A DNA stretch of 63,325 nt from Bacteroidales bacterium (GCA_017429765.1 JAFROJ010000064.1:1-63325); one strand, 5' to 3'. Positions 43,897 to 53,944 are shown, counted from the stretch's first letter. Notes: generated by a model from the letters alone, not told the origin. Numbers and translations: made by a program.

Positions 43897-45882
43897 CTAT
43901 TTCTTTTCTTTCGTCAGCACGAGCGCGCATCGGCTCGGCAGATACAATCTCAGTACACCGTCCACGGTGAAGTGGGTCTCGCGGCCTCCCAGGCGGCTGA
44001 ACCCTCCAAATCTGCCCTCATCGGAATCAAGCGTCAGGACATACTTGCCCTCAGGCGCCTCGAAACCATAATCGGCGAACGATTCAACCGGGTTGAAATT
44101 CAGCGCGAAGATAAGGTTTTTGCGGCCAAATATCAATATTTTCTTTTCCTCGTCGGAGCGCAGGAGCACCGGCCTCGAGGAAAGCGCGCCGGAGCGTTTC
44201 ACAAGACTTATCATAGCCTTGTCGAACTCCCGGAGGAAGCCGTATCTAAGAAGGCCGTTGTCAGACAGTGACCAGAGCCTTCGGGCCCGGTCGAAACTCC
44301 AGCCGTTCCCCTCCCGGGGGAAGTCTATCCATTCGGGATGGCCGAACTCGTTCCCCATGAAATTGAGGTACCCGTCCCCGGCAGTGCCGATGGTGGCCAG
44401 GCGGATCAGCTTATGGAGGGCTACCCCGCGGTCCACCAAGGGATTCACCGAATCCTTATTCATGGAGAAATACATCTCCTTGTCAATCAACCTGAATATG
44501 ATGGTCTTGTCGCCCACGAGGGCCTGGTCATGGCACTCGGCGTAGCTGATTGTCTTCTCGTCGGAGCGCTTGTTCGTCAGCTCATGCCATATCTCCCCGG
44601 GGCTCCACTCCTCGTCTTTCCTCTCCTTGATCCACTTGATCCAGTGGTCGGCGATCCCCATGGCCATCCTGAAGTCGAAACCGACGCCGCCCGCCTCGAA
44701 TGGGGCCGCCAGGCCTGCCATCCCGCTCACGTCCTCCGCGATTGTGACAGCCTCCGGCTTGATCTCCTTGACCAGCATGTTGGCGAGGGCAAGATAAGTC
44801 ACGGCGTTCTCGTCCACCCCGGAGTCGAAATAAAGGGCGTAGTCGCCGAAATCCTTCCCGAGCCCGTGATCCCAGTAGATCATGCTCGTCACCCCGTCGA
44901 AGCGGAACCCGTCCAGGTGGTATTCCTCAAGCCAATACTTGCAATTGGAGAGTAGGAACCTCACGACCTCGTCCTTGCCGTAGTCGAAACAACGGGAGCC
45001 CCAAGCCGGATGCCTCCCTCTTTCGCCCTGGTAGAAATACAGGTCCTCTCGCCCGTCAAACAGGCCAAGGCCCTCCGCGACGTTGTCCACGCTGTGGGAG
45101 TGGACTATGTCCATGACAACGGCGATCCCCATCCCGTGGGCGGTGTCGACAAGCTCCTTGAACTCGTCAGGGGTGCCGAAGCGGGAGCTGAGTGCGAAGA
45201 AATTTGAGACCTGGTAGCCAAAGGAGCCGTAATAAGGGTGCTCCTGAAGAGCCATTATCTGGATGGTGTCGTAGCCGAGCTTCTTGACCCTGGGCAGGAC
45301 GTTCTCACGGAACTCGTTGAAAGAGGCTACTTTGGGCTCCTCGGAACTCATGCCGACATGGCACTCGTAAATCAGCGGGTGAGGTCTCTTGAGGATCCTG
45401 TCGTTCTTCCACGTGTAAGGCTCGGCCGGATCCCAGACCTGGGCGCAGAAGACCTTGGTGTCCGGATCCTGGACCAGTCTGCCGCAATAGGCGGGGATTC
45501 TCTCCCCTCCGCCGCCCGGCCACTCGACGAACAACTTGTACAGATCACCGTGAGAGAGGAATAATCCGTCCAGGCGCAGTTCCCAGTTACCTGCGCCGGC
45601 CGGCTTGAACTCATAGGCGTTGGTCCGCCTCCAATTGTTGAACTCGCCGATCAGATAGATCCTCGAGGCGTTGGGGGCCCACTCGCGGAGCACCCATGAG
45701 CCGTCCGGCTCCTTGTGAAGCCCGTAATAGAGATGGTTGTTGACACCCTTTGACAGACCGCCGGATCCGGGCGGGGCTATCTTGTCCCTGGCCTGGAGGA
45801 TCCTCTCGTGACGCGCCTCGATGGCGTCCTTGTACGGCTCAAGCCAAGGGTCGGTCTCGTATATTCTCTTGATTTTTCTCAT
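43897..45882 (-). CDS. glgB: 1,4-alpha-glucan branching enzyme (GH13)
   Basis: A 661-residue branching enzyme. A CBM48 domain (about 55-145) precedes a GH13 barrel with region I VVMDIVHSH, region II GFRFDGVTS, the acid Glu in TIAEDVSG and region IV YAECHDQ, so all catalytic residues are present. It makes alpha-1,6 branches. The frame is open for another 84 codons upstream, but homology and composition support the ATG at 45882. It is the first gene of the glycogen operon and divergent from the porin gene. Confidence 0.93.
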   Translation of the reverse strand: MRKIKRIYETDPWLEPYKDAIEARHERILQARDKIAPPGSGGLSKGVNNHLYYGLHKEPDGSWVLREWAPNASRIYLIGEFNNWRRTNAYEFKPAGAGNWELRLDGLFLSHGDLYKLFVEWPGGGGERIPAYCGRLVQDPDTKVFCAQVWDPAEPYTWKNDRILKRPHPLIYECHVGMSSEEPKVASFNEFRENVLPRVKKLGYDTIQIMALQEHPYYGSFGYQVSNFFALSSRFGTPDEFKELVDTAHGMGIAVVMDIVHSHSVDNVAEGLGLFDGREDLYFYQGERGRHPAWGSRCFDYGKDEVVRFLLSNCKYWLEEYHLDGFRFDGVTSMIYWDHGLGKDFGDYALYFDSGVDENAVTYLALANMLVKEIKPEAVTIAEDVSGMAGLAAPFEAGGVGFDFRMAMGIADHWIKWIKERKDEEWSPGEIWHELTNKRSDEKTISYAECHDQALVGDKTIIFRLIDKEMYFSMNKDSVNPLVDRGVALHKLIRLATIGTAGDGYLNFMGNEFGHPEWIDFPREGNGWSFDRARRLWSLSDNGLLRYGFLREFDKAMISLVKRSGALSSRPVLLRSDEEKKILIFGRKNLIFALNFNPVESFADYGFEAPEGKYVLTLDSDEGRFGGFSRLGGRETHFTVDGVLRLYLPSRCALVLTKEKK

Positions 45883-45896
45883 AGCTTTACAATATA

Positions 45897-45904
45897 CGAA
45901 ATTA
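45897..45904 (-). promoter_or_regulatory. Candidate -7 box of the glycogen operon
   Basis: TAATTTCG on the minus strand fits TAnnTTTG with one change and ends 14 bases before the glgB ATG. The -33 box is unclear. Confidence 0.4.
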
Positions 45905-45933
45905 TTGACGAAGAATATCCCATCGGCTCGGGA

Positions 45934-45965
45934 TTTGTGGGTAAAAGGGAAAAAGATTAAATTTG
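45934..45965 (+). promoter_or_regulatory. Porin gene promoter (-33 and -7 boxes)
   Basis: TTTG (45934-45937), a 20-base spacer and TAAATTTG (45958-45965) match both boxes of the Bacteroidota consensus exactly. The porin ATG follows 23 bases later. This is the best promoter in the window. Confidence 0.75.
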
Positions 45966-45988
45966 TGGGATTATACCTCCCATTTTTG

Positions 45989-48679
45989 ATGAAAGAGGCC
46001 TTGAAAAGAATATGGTTCCCCTTGCTGGTGGTGTGCGTCATCTCGTTCCACGCTATCGGCATGAGTCCCCGTCCCTCGGACGGAGACCCCGGCTTCGGCC
46101 TGGTCTCCGCCCAGAGGCCGCAGAAGCCTGACACGATCCGCTACAAGAACATATTCATAAAATCAGGCCCCGGCAAAAGGGATGGCGCCGGGTATGACAC
46201 CTCGACCTTCCTGGAGCTGTTCGACACCGTCCCGGCGATCACTGCCAGGGACACCATTTTCCCTCCGGACTCCCTGAAAGACATCGACCCGTTCAGATAC
46301 AAGTACTATGTCGCCCTTCTCGACTCGCTGACCCACAGGATCGTCAGCGACTCCCTCAGAGAGGCCGGGGACACCATCGACTGGCCGATTCTCGACTCCC
46401 TCTACATCCTCGACTCGGCCGCGAGGGTCAAAGCCGCCTTCGACGAGTGGTACGCCGGGCTATCCAAGGCGGACAGGAAGAAATACGAGATCGAGCGGAA
46501 AGAGAAGATCAAGCAGCACCTGGCGGACAGCGTCCAGGATGTCAAGGACAGCCTTCGCATGATCCGGGACAGCGTCAAGGAGAGCACGCCGAGGATCCTC
46601 GAGACCTTCGCCGCCCCGGACTCGATGTGGTTCAAGAGGATCATCGAGTGGACCCACGAGAGGGAATTCCACAAGATGGACATCAAGGAGCCTGACACCA
46701 GCGCCAACTTCCGCTTCCACGACTACCCCTTCCTGCGGAAGGATGTCAACGCGGCCTGGCTCGGAGTGGCCGGATCCGCCGTCCAGTACTATAACTTCTT
46801 CAACCGGGTGAGCGAGAACGGGGTCTCCTTCTACGATCCTTACGAGTCATGGAGCCACTCGGCCAAGTCGCTGCCTTTCTACAACACGAAGATGGCTTAC
46901 ACGGAGCTCTCCTACACGGGCACCTTGTTCGCCAACACCCAGAAAGAGTCCGACAACCTCCACATCCTGACTAGCCAGAACATTTTCCCTTCGCTGAACT
47001 ACACCTTTGAATACAACAGGTTCGGCGGTAACGGAATAATGGAGAGCGAGAAGACGGCGAACAAGACGCTGTCTGCCACCGTGAACCACATCGGGAAGAG
47101 ATACCTCATGCACGCTGGCTACATCAACAACAAGATAGTCCGCTCGGAGAACGGTGGAACCACGGACAACTCGATGGTCAGGGACACGACCCTGGACGCC
47201 CGTGAATACCCTATCCACCTCTCCAACGCCTCCAGCACCATCCTCAAGAAGACCTTCTTCCTCGATCAGCAGTACCGTATTCCCTTCACTTTCATCTCGA
47301 GGATCCAGGAGAACAAGAGGGACAAGGCCTATCGTGAAAGGATACTCGCCACCGGCGACTCCTCCCTGATCTCGGCTATCGACAGTCTCGCCCGACTCGC
47401 CGCCGACCAGAGGGCGGCGGCCGACACTCTCGACTCGAACGACATCACCACCGCTTTCATCGGCCACAGCACCGAATATTCAGTGTTCCGGAAGAAATAC
47501 GAGGACCAGATCTCCACGAGCGACGAGATCGGGAGGCTGTTCTACAAGGATTTCTTCTACAACCCCACCAACTCTTACGATTCTGTCAGGGTCTCCAAAC
47601 TGGAGAACAGGGTGTTCCTGCGTCTCCAGCCTTGGGCGGACGACGCGATCGTGTCCAAACTGAACGGCGGGATAGGCAACAGGATCACAAACTGGTACGA
47701 CTTCGACCCCACTTTCCTGCGGGGCAACTCGAACACGGTCTGGAACTCTACCTTTGTCTATGCCGGAGTCGAGGGACAGCTGAGGGATTACATCCATTGG
47801 GACGCCACCGGGGACTACGTTTTCCTCGGGAGCGAGATGAATGACATGTCCTTGAAGGCCAACGCGCTCCTCACACTCCATCCCTTCCGACGCGCGAGGA
47901 CCAGCCCCGTGTCCCTGAAGCTCCATTTCGAGACATCTCTCAAGGAGCAGGAAAGGTACAGCAACCACTTCTTCTCCAATCACTTCAAGTGGGATAACGA
48001 CTTCGGTAAAGCCTCGACCACAAAGCTTCAGGCCAAGCTGGACATCCCAAGGTGGAAGATCGGGGCCGAGGTGGGTTACGCCCTGCTGGACGGCAATGTC
48101 TACTATGACTCGCTCGCCGTCATCAGGCAGAACACCGTCCCGATGAGCGTCCTGAGCGCTGGACTCAGCAAAGACCTCTCTCTCGGGCCGCTGCATTTGG
48201 ACAACAGGCTCTTGTTCCAGGTCTCTTCCAATGAGGACGTGGTGCCCCTGCCCAGGCTGGCCGCCAACTCACGTCTCTACTTGCAGTTCGACATCTCAGG
48301 AGGGGTGCTGAGGCTTCAGCTTGGAGGTGATGTCTGGTACAACACCAAATACCACTTGCCCGGATGGAACCCGGCGGTCGGGGCGTTCTACAACCAGAGA
48401 CAAGACAGCTACACCAGCGGACCGTTCATCGACGCCTTCGTCAACGCTCAGTGGAAACGAGCCTGCATATTCGTGAAAGTCGAGAATGTCGGTCAAGGCT
48501 GGCCGATGGAGAAACACGACTATTTCAGCGCCCACAACTACATCAGGACCCAGAGGGCCCTCAAATTCGGAATATACTGGCCGTTCTATCTTCAGTCATC
48601 CCCTAACCATCAGGTCAACGCCGGGTCGGGCCTCTCCTCGGGAGGCGGCTCCTCCGCCATGAGAGGTTTGGGAAGATGA
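45989..48679 (+). CDS. Putative outer-membrane porin (Porin_10-like)
   Basis: An 896-residue protein with a signal-like N-terminus (about 8-28), a Ser/Asp-rich and Lys-rich periplasmic stretch (about 45-230) and a long beta-barrel (about 240-880) with many aromatic strand ends. This layout matches the large putative porins of Bacteroidota. The passenger is unknown. I start at the ATG at 45989, downstream of a perfect promoter; the open frame before it is antisense to glgB. Its stop overlaps the lytic transglycosylase start by four bases. Confidence 0.8.
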   Translation: MKEALKRIWFPLLVVCVISFHAIGMSPRPSDGDPGFGLVSAQRPQKPDTIRYKNIFIKSGPGKRDGAGYDTSTFLELFDTVPAITARDTIFPPDSLKDIDPFRYKYYVALLDSLTHRIVSDSLREAGDTIDWPILDSLYILDSAARVKAAFDEWYAGLSKADRKKYEIERKEKIKQHLADSVQDVKDSLRMIRDSVKESTPRILETFAAPDSMWFKRIIEWTHEREFHKMDIKEPDTSANFRFHDYPFLRKDVNAAWLGVAGSAVQYYNFFNRVSENGVSFYDPYESWSHSAKSLPFYNTKMAYTELSYTGTLFANTQKESDNLHILTSQNIFPSLNYTFEYNRFGGNGIMESEKTANKTLSATVNHIGKRYLMHAGYINNKIVRSENGGTTDNSMVRDTTLDAREYPIHLSNASSTILKKTFFLDQQYRIPFTFISRIQENKRDKAYRERILATGDSSLISAIDSLARLAADQRAAADTLDSNDITTAFIGHSTEYSVFRKKYEDQISTSDEIGRLFYKDFFYNPTNSYDSVRVSKLENRVFLRLQPWADDAIVSKLNGGIGNRITNWYDFDPTFLRGNSNTVWNSTFVYAGVEGQLRDYIHWDATGDYVFLGSEMNDMSLKANALLTLHPFRRARTSPVSLKLHFETSLKEQERYSNHFFSNHFKWDNDFGKASTTKLQAKLDIPRWKIGAEVGYALLDGNVYYDSLAVIRQNTVPMSVLSAGLSKDLSLGPLHLDNRLLFQVSSNEDVVPLPRLAANSRLYLQFDISGGVLRLQLGGDVWYNTKYHLPGWNPAVGAFYNQRQDSYTSGPFIDAFVNAQWKRACIFVKVENVGQGWPMEKHDYFSAHNYIRTQRALKFGIYWPFYLQSSPNHQVNAGSGLSSGGGSSAMRGLGR

Positions 48680-49596
48680 GACTCCTTCGATTCTTGACGG
48701 CCGGTCTGGCCGCCCTTATGATCCTCCCCGCCCTATTCGACAGGAACGGGAATTCCGGTCGTGCCGGACAGCCCTCGGGCCGTCCGCTCAGATGTGTCAT
48801 CTGTCTCGGGGAATCAGGCGGTTACCTGACCGGGTACAACCACGGGTTGCTGAAAGCCTTCGGCGAGAGCCTTGGAGGCCCTGTCTCGATCATCCTCGGG
48901 GATGAAGGGGCTTCATATTCGGATTCCCTCCTCCTGGACAGCCTTGATGTGGCCGTCATTCCCGCCTCGGCTTTCGATGAGTCGAGGGGTACGGTTCCGG
49001 TGGCGCTCGGGGACACGTCTTTCGTCTGGGAGATGAGGCCAGGGAAAGGGGGCGAGGCCGTCAGGTGGTTCGCCCTTTTCAAAGGGACAGACAGGTTCAA
49101 GGACCTGGATGGCAGGTTCTTCCATAGAGAGCCCTCCGCCATAAGCCCGTACGACGACTTGTTCAGGAAGGCCTCAGGCATCCCTGGCTGGGACTGGAGG
49201 CTTCTCGCCGCCCTGGCATGGAGCGAGTCAAGGTTCAAGGTAGAGGCGAGGTCGCCGAGAGGAGCGTTGGGAATCATGCAGATGATGCCTGTCACAGCCG
49301 GCAAATTCGGCGTGACCGACGCCCTGGACCCGGAGGAGAACATCATGGCCGCGGCCAGGTACCTCTCATTCCTGCAAAAGACACTGAGATCCTACACAGA
49401 CGATCCGGAGACCCTGGTCTGGCTGACCATATCCGCCTACAACAGCGGCGGGGGAAGGGCTTTGCGGGACATCGAGGGAGGGGACATGAGCTCTGCCACA
49501 ACCGCCTACACCAAGGCCACGCTTAACAAGTACGACATGTTCCGTGGACTCCCGCCCCGTTACCAAGAGGATGGGAATGAGACTATTGAGCCCTGA
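48676..49596 (+). CDS. MltF-like lytic transglycosylase
   Basis: A 306-residue secreted protein. After a hydrophobic N-terminus (about 5-20) comes a solute-binding-like domain (about 38-150) and then an SLT domain (about 165-290) with the catalytic Glu in AWSESRF, the GIMQMMP loop and ISAYNSGGGR. It cleaves peptidoglycan to anhydromuropeptides. The domain order is like that of MltF, though the binding domain is short. It is coupled to the porin by an ATGA overlap and converges on the permease gene with a 14-base overlap. Confidence 0.85.
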   Translation: MRLLRFLTAGLAALMILPALFDRNGNSGRAGQPSGRPLRCVICLGESGGYLTGYNHGLLKAFGESLGGPVSIILGDEGASYSDSLLLDSLDVAVIPASAFDESRGTVPVALGDTSFVWEMRPGKGGEAVRWFALFKGTDRFKDLDGRFFHREPSAISPYDDLFRKASGIPGWDWRLLAALAWSESRFKVEARSPRGALGIMQMMPVTAGKFGVTDALDPEENIMAAARYLSFLQKTLRSYTDDPETLVWLTISAYNSGGGRALRDIEGGDMSSATTAYTKATLNKYDMFRGLPPRYQEDGNETIEP

Positions 49597-50758
49597 CAGT
49601 CTGGGCCGGGTCAACCCTGGAGATGAACACGCAGGGAATCAAGAGAAGGAGCATGATCACCAGGAACGACAGGACGTCGGACACAAGGATCATGTGGACA
49701 TTGACATGTACCGGGACAAAGGAGACGAAGTAATTCTCAGGATTAAGCTTAAGGACGCGGGTCCACTTCTGGACAGCGCAGATCAGCAAGGCGGCCAGGT
49801 TTCCGATCGCCATCCCTTTCAACACTATCACTGAGGCCACCTTCAGGAAGACCTTGGCTATGGAGCGGTCGGTCATGCCCAGCGACTTCAGGGTGCCTAT
49901 TGTGGAAATATTCCTGAACAGCATGATCAGCAGGCCCGAGATCATGTTGAACCCGGCCACTATCGTCATCAGGACGAGGATGAAAAGCACGTTGAAATCA
50001 ATCAGGTCCAGCCAGTCGAACAGCTGGGGGTAACGGCTGATCACGGAAGTGGCGACCAAACGTTCCCCTGTCTCTGTGGTCCCGCCCAGGGCTACCACCC
50101 CGATCTTGTCCGCCGCCTCGCGGGTACCGGCGGTGTTCCTGTAGGCCGGAGCCAGGCTTATCTCGAAGGTGGAGACCTCGTCGGCATCCCATCCGTTCAG
50201 CCTTTGGAGATCCGCCATGTCGCAGATAACCACGATATTATCAGTGCCGTCCATAATCCCGTCGTACACCCCGGTCACATTGAAATTACGGACCTTCACC
50301 TTCTCCCCGATGAAATAGGAAAGCATCTTGTCGCCCTCCCCCACGCCGATCAGGTCCTTGAGCCTGGAAGGGATCCTCACACCAAGTTTGACTGTGTCGG
50401 CTTGTCCGGGATCTTTCGGGACTCCCTTGAAAAGGACCCCGTGAATGTTCTCGCCGTTCTTTATGATTCCGGCACGGTACACGGCGGGGACCACCCGGCG
50501 GACCTCAGGCAGATCCTCGATCTCTTTGACGAAACCGGGATCGAGGGTCATCGGGGACTCGTCGTTGATGTAATTCATGTCGGCCGGCATGAGCTGGACA
50601 TCTCCGGTCAGGTCCGAGATCCCGTCGCGGATCTCCTCACGGAAACCGGAGGAGACCGCCACGGCTATGATCATGATGAGGAACGAGACCGCGATGGAGA
50701 CCATCGCGATCTTACCTCCGAAACGGAGGCGTCTCGCTATGAAGCCCGACGCTTCCAA
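49583..50758 (-). CDS. FtsX/LolC-E family ABC transporter permease
   Basis: A 391-residue membrane protein with an N-terminal helix (about 17-37), a periplasmic domain (about 40-240) and three C-terminal helices (about 260-380), as in LolC/LolE. The start EASGFIARRLRFGG matches the family N-terminus and uses TTG at 50758; a nearby ATG is out of frame. It may extract lipoproteins from the inner membrane, with an ATPase encoded elsewhere. It follows the M13 peptidase gene by 9 bases. Confidence 0.82.
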   Translation of the reverse strand: MEASGFIARRLRFGGKIAMVSIAVSFLIMIIAVAVSSGFREEIRDGISDLTGDVQLMPADMNYINDESPMTLDPGFVKEIEDLPEVRRVVPAVYRAGIIKNGENIHGVLFKGVPKDPGQADTVKLGVRIPSRLKDLIGVGEGDKMLSYFIGEKVKVRNFNVTGVYDGIMDGTDNIVVICDMADLQRLNGWDADEVSTFEISLAPAYRNTAGTREAADKIGVVALGGTTETGERLVATSVISRYPQLFDWLDLIDFNVLFILVLMTIVAGFNMISGLLIMLFRNISTIGTLKSLGMTDRSIAKVFLKVASVIVLKGMAIGNLAALLICAVQKWTRVLKLNPENYFVSFVPVHVNVHMILVSDVLSFLVIMLLLLIPCVFISRVDPAQTVRAQ

Positions 50759-50767
50759 AGTGTCATG

Positions 50768-52798
50768 TTACCAAATGTGGGTCCTCTCGCTTTCGGGGCG
50801 CCACATGGGGTCACCCTCCTTGATCCCGAAGGCGTCGAAGAAGGTCTGGAAATTCTTCACGGAGACGTTGACCCTGTTCACGGCGAGTGAGTGGACATCC
50901 TGCCTTGTCCTTCTGGCCTTCTCCTGGTCGGTGATGTTCTGGGCCCAGACAGTGGCGTACGAGAGATAGAACCTCTGGTCGGGGGTGAAACCGTCGATCA
51001 GGCCGGGATCGTTACCCTCGATTGCGTTACGCATGGCGGTGTAGGCGATGCTGAGGCCACCATGGTCGCCGATGTTCTCGCCGAGGCTCAACTCTCCGTT
51101 AGCCATGAGGGCGGGGTTGCCGTCCTTGGCGGGAAGGACCTCCACGGCGTTGAACTGATCCACGAGCACGGCGGCTTTGGCCTTGAATTTCGTGTCGTCC
51201 TCGTCGGTCCACCAGTTTGACATGTTGCCCTTGCTGTCGAAGAGGCGGCCCTGGTCGTCGAAGCCGTGGGACATCTCGTGGCCTATTACCACACCTATTC
51301 CCCCGTAGTTGACGACGTCGTCGGCGTCAGGATTGAAGAACGGGGGCTGGAGGATGGCCGCAGGGAAGCAGATCTCGTTGGTGCTGGGGTTGTAATAGGC
51401 GTTGACGGTCTGGGGAGACATGCCCCACTCGGTCCTGTCCGTGGGTTTGCCGAGCTTGGAAAGGTTGTCGGCTATCCTCCACTTGCTGGCGGCCTTCAGG
51501 TTCTCGTAATAGCTCTTCCCAGGATCGATCTCAAGGTCGGAATAATCCTTCCACTCGTCCGGGTATCCGATCTTCACGGTGAAGTTGTCCAGTTTCTCGT
51601 GGGCCTTGACCTTGGTCTCCGCGCCCATCCAGTCCAGCTCGTCGATGTGCTGGGAGAAAGCCTTCTTGAGATTCTCCACAAGAGTGATCATCTTCTCCTT
51701 GGAGGAGGCAGGGAAATATTTCTCGACATACATCTTGCCGACAGCCTCGCCCAACACACCGTTAGGCACCTGCATCGCCCTCTTCCAACGAGGCTTTGGC
51801 TCCTTGATGCCCGACATCTGGGTGCTGAAGAAGTCGAAGGAGGCGGCGTAGAAGTCATCGCTTAGGTAGTTGGCGGCCCCGCTGATCACACGGGCGGCGA
51901 GATAATCCTTCAGGATCGGAAGATCCTCATTGGCGAAATAGACGCCGAACTTCTCGAAAAAGTCAGGCTCGGCGACCACGACCTTCTCCTGCTCGGGGAT
52001 GCCCCTGGCGGTCAGATATGCCCTCCAGTCGAAGCCGGGGAAAGTTGAGACCATGGTCTCGGTGCTGTAAACATTGTACTGGGCCTCGACATCCCTCTCC
52101 TTGACACTGTCCCAGGAGTTGTTGGCGAGCACATCCTCGACCGCGAGCGCGTTCTCGGAGGCGTTCTTCGGGTTCTCGACCCCGGCGAGGGCGAAAACCT
52201 TCTCAAGGAATGCCCTGTAGCCTTCCTTCATGGCGGCGTTCTCAGGCTTGACATAGTAGTCCCTGTTCCCTATCCCGAGTCCGCCTTGGCCGAAATAGAG
52301 GATCTGGGAGTCGCTGTCGACCATGTCGGACTCCACATAAGAGCCGAAGAAAGGCCTGTCGCCGGTGTTGTGCATCTCGGCCACGAGAGCCACGACGCCG
52401 GCCTTGTCGGAGACCGAATAAATCTTGTCAAGCATGGCCTTGAGAGGGGCGGCGCCTTCCTGGTTGAGCCTGACAGAGTCCAGGCCCTGCTTGTAAAGGT
52501 CGGATATCTTTCTCTCCACGGAGCCTTCCGCGGTCTTCATCTTGGTCATGCCGGCGAAAAGATCGTTGAGACGCTCGACATTGGTCTCGCTCAACTGGTC
52601 GAATGTCCCGAAACGGGCGAACTCGGGGCGGAGAGGGTTTTTCTTCTGCCACCCGCCTGTGGCGTACTGATAGAAATCAACCGCCGGGGAGACGGAGGTG
52701 TCAAAGTTCGTGAGATCGATGGCGGGCACCTTGGCCTGCTCTGGGCCGCACGCGGCGAAAGTTAAAGTAGCGGCCATAATCAGGAAAAACTTTTTCAT
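50768..52798 (-). CDS. pepO: M13 family zinc metallopeptidase (neprilysin-like lipoprotein)
   Basis: A 676-residue secreted peptidase. The N-terminus has a lipobox (TFAAC), so it is probably a lipoprotein. The zinc site HEMSH with the downstream GENIGDHGGL third ligand is intact, as are NAYY and the C-terminal PxxW tip (RPESERTHIW). It hydrolyses small peptides outside the cytoplasm. The leader holds a direct repeat at 52817-52842. Confidence 0.93.
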   Translation of the reverse strand: MKKFFLIMAATLTFAACGPEQAKVPAIDLTNFDTSVSPAVDFYQYATGGWQKKNPLRPEFARFGTFDQLSETNVERLNDLFAGMTKMKTAEGSVERKISDLYKQGLDSVRLNQEGAAPLKAMLDKIYSVSDKAGVVALVAEMHNTGDRPFFGSYVESDMVDSDSQILYFGQGGLGIGNRDYYVKPENAAMKEGYRAFLEKVFALAGVENPKNASENALAVEDVLANNSWDSVKERDVEAQYNVYSTETMVSTFPGFDWRAYLTARGIPEQEKVVVAEPDFFEKFGVYFANEDLPILKDYLAARVISGAANYLSDDFYAASFDFFSTQMSGIKEPKPRWKRAMQVPNGVLGEAVGKMYVEKYFPASSKEKMITLVENLKKAFSQHIDELDWMGAETKVKAHEKLDNFTVKIGYPDEWKDYSDLEIDPGKSYYENLKAASKWRIADNLSKLGKPTDRTEWGMSPQTVNAYYNPSTNEICFPAAILQPPFFNPDADDVVNYGGIGVVIGHEMSHGFDDQGRLFDSKGNMSNWWTDEDDTKFKAKAAVLVDQFNAVEVLPAKDGNPALMANGELSLGENIGDHGGLSIAYTAMRNAIEGNDPGLIDGFTPDQRFYLSYATVWAQNITDQEKARRTRQDVHSLAVNRVNVSVKNFQTFFDAFGIKEGDPMWRPESERTHIW

Positions 52799-52816
52799 TC
52801 TGACTATTTATTATTC

Positions 52817-52842
52817 AATAATATTCAGTAATAATATTCAGT
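52817..52842. repeat. Tandem 13-base repeat in the pepO leader
   Basis: AATAATATTCAGT occurs twice in tandem. It lies between the pepO start and its likely promoter, so it would be in the 5' leader on the minus strand. Confidence 0.6.
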
Positions 52843-52851
52843 GTCAAATCG

Positions 52852-52859
52852 CGAAGTTA
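52852..52859 (-). promoter_or_regulatory. Candidate -7 box of pepO within an inverted repeat
   Basis: TAACTTCG on the minus strand fits the -7 consensus with one change. It overlaps an inverted repeat, ATCGCGAA (52848-52855) and TTCGCGAT (52868-52875), which could be an operator. A TTGG about 21 bases upstream may be the -33 box. Confidence 0.45.
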
Positions 52860-52899
52860 TCATTTATTTCGCGATATTTGCCAATCAAATCCGGAATAG

Positions 52900-53904
52900 A
52901 TGTCGAGAATAGTTGAATTTATCAAGGACTGGATGCTCCCTATCGCCATTGTGGCCGGTATAGCGATCTGTCTGGCCCTTCATCTCATACCTCCTCTCGC
53001 CAAGTCAGCCGAACCCTCGTTCTCGAGATTCGCCAAGGATGTCCAGCCGGTCATGGTGGCCATCATGCTTTTCCTCCAGTTCAACAAGGTCTCCCCCACC
53101 GACCTGCGATTCAGGAAATGGCACTTCCTCGTCCTCGCCTTCCAGATGGGAGCCTTTGTCGCCCTCTCTCTCATCGCCGTGGCCTTGCCGAAAGGAGAGA
53201 CCCGGATCCTGGTTGAATGCGCCATGCTCTGCTTTGTGTGCCCGACCGCCGCGGCCGCCGGAGTGATCACCGACAGACTCGGCGGGAGCCTCTCTGACAC
53301 AGTCACTTATGTTGTCATCATCAACATTGTGGCCGCGTTGGTCATCCCGATGGTCATCCCCATGGTCCACCCGGTTGAAGGGGTCTCTTTCCTGACCAGG
53401 TTCGCGGCGATCTGCGCGAAGGTTTTCCCCTTGCTGGTGTTCCCGCTGCTGCTGGCCTGGCTGGTACGCTACACCATGAAGAGGATTCACAAGAGACTGG
53501 TCGGGATCGCCGGCTGGGCTTTCTATATCTGGGGATTCACCCTTTGCCTGTCGATCTATCTCGCCACCAAGGCCCTGATAGGCAGCGGGATATCCGTCTT
53601 CGCGGGTATCATGATCTGTATTGTCTCACTCCTCTGCACGCTTGCCCAGTTCGCTATGGGCAGGAGAATCGGTAGGAGGACGTGCCGGAATGAGAGGGAG
53701 ACCGTCAAGATGGCGGACTCCATCACCGCCGGCCAGGCTTTCGGCCAGAAGAACAACGGCTTCCTGATCTGGCTGGGCTACACCTGGATGACCCCGGTCA
53801 CCTCCGTCGCCGGCGGCCTCTACAGCGTCTGGCAGAATCTTGTCAACTCTTGGGAACTTTACGAGCAACGACATGCTGTTACAGAAACATCTCATAATAA
53901 ATAG
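52900..53904 (+). CDS. Bile acid:sodium symporter superfamily transporter
   Basis: A 334-residue membrane protein with about 9-10 helices. The paired phrases VMVAIMLFLQF and CFVCPTAAAAGVI are like those of BART-superfamily carriers (bile acid:sodium symporters and relatives). The substrate is unknown. It is divergent from pepO and 14 bases ahead of the SUMF1-sialidase-like gene, which suggests linked expression. Confidence 0.72.
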   Translation: MSRIVEFIKDWMLPIAIVAGIAICLALHLIPPLAKSAEPSFSRFAKDVQPVMVAIMLFLQFNKVSPTDLRFRKWHFLVLAFQMGAFVALSLIAVALPKGETRILVECAMLCFVCPTAAAAGVITDRLGGSLSDTVTYVVIINIVAALVIPMVIPMVHPVEGVSFLTRFAAICAKVFPLLVFPLLLAWLVRYTMKRIHKRLVGIAGWAFYIWGFTLCLSIYLATKALIGSGISVFAGIMICIVSLLCTLAQFAMGRRIGRRTCRNERETVKMADSITAGQAFGQKNNGFLIWLGYTWMTPVTSVAGGLYSVWQNLVNSWELYEQRHAVTETSHNK

Positions 53905-53913
53905 AATAAAAGA

Positions 53914-53944
53914 TTTAATGGTCCGTTTTTCCGGACCATCTAAA
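53914..53944 (+). other. Hairpin covering the presumed start codon of the SUMF1-sialidase gene
   Basis: ATGGTCCG (53918-53925) and CGGACCAT (53932-53939) form a perfect 8-bp stem with a TTTTTC loop, and flanking TTTA/TAAA extends it. The ATG at 53918 is inside the stem. It might regulate translation or end the upstream transcript. Confidence 0.55.

Noticed and set aside
45821-45988. N-terminal extension of the porin frame
   Set aside because: It overlaps glgB antisense and lies upstream of a perfect promoter whose transcript would begin after it.
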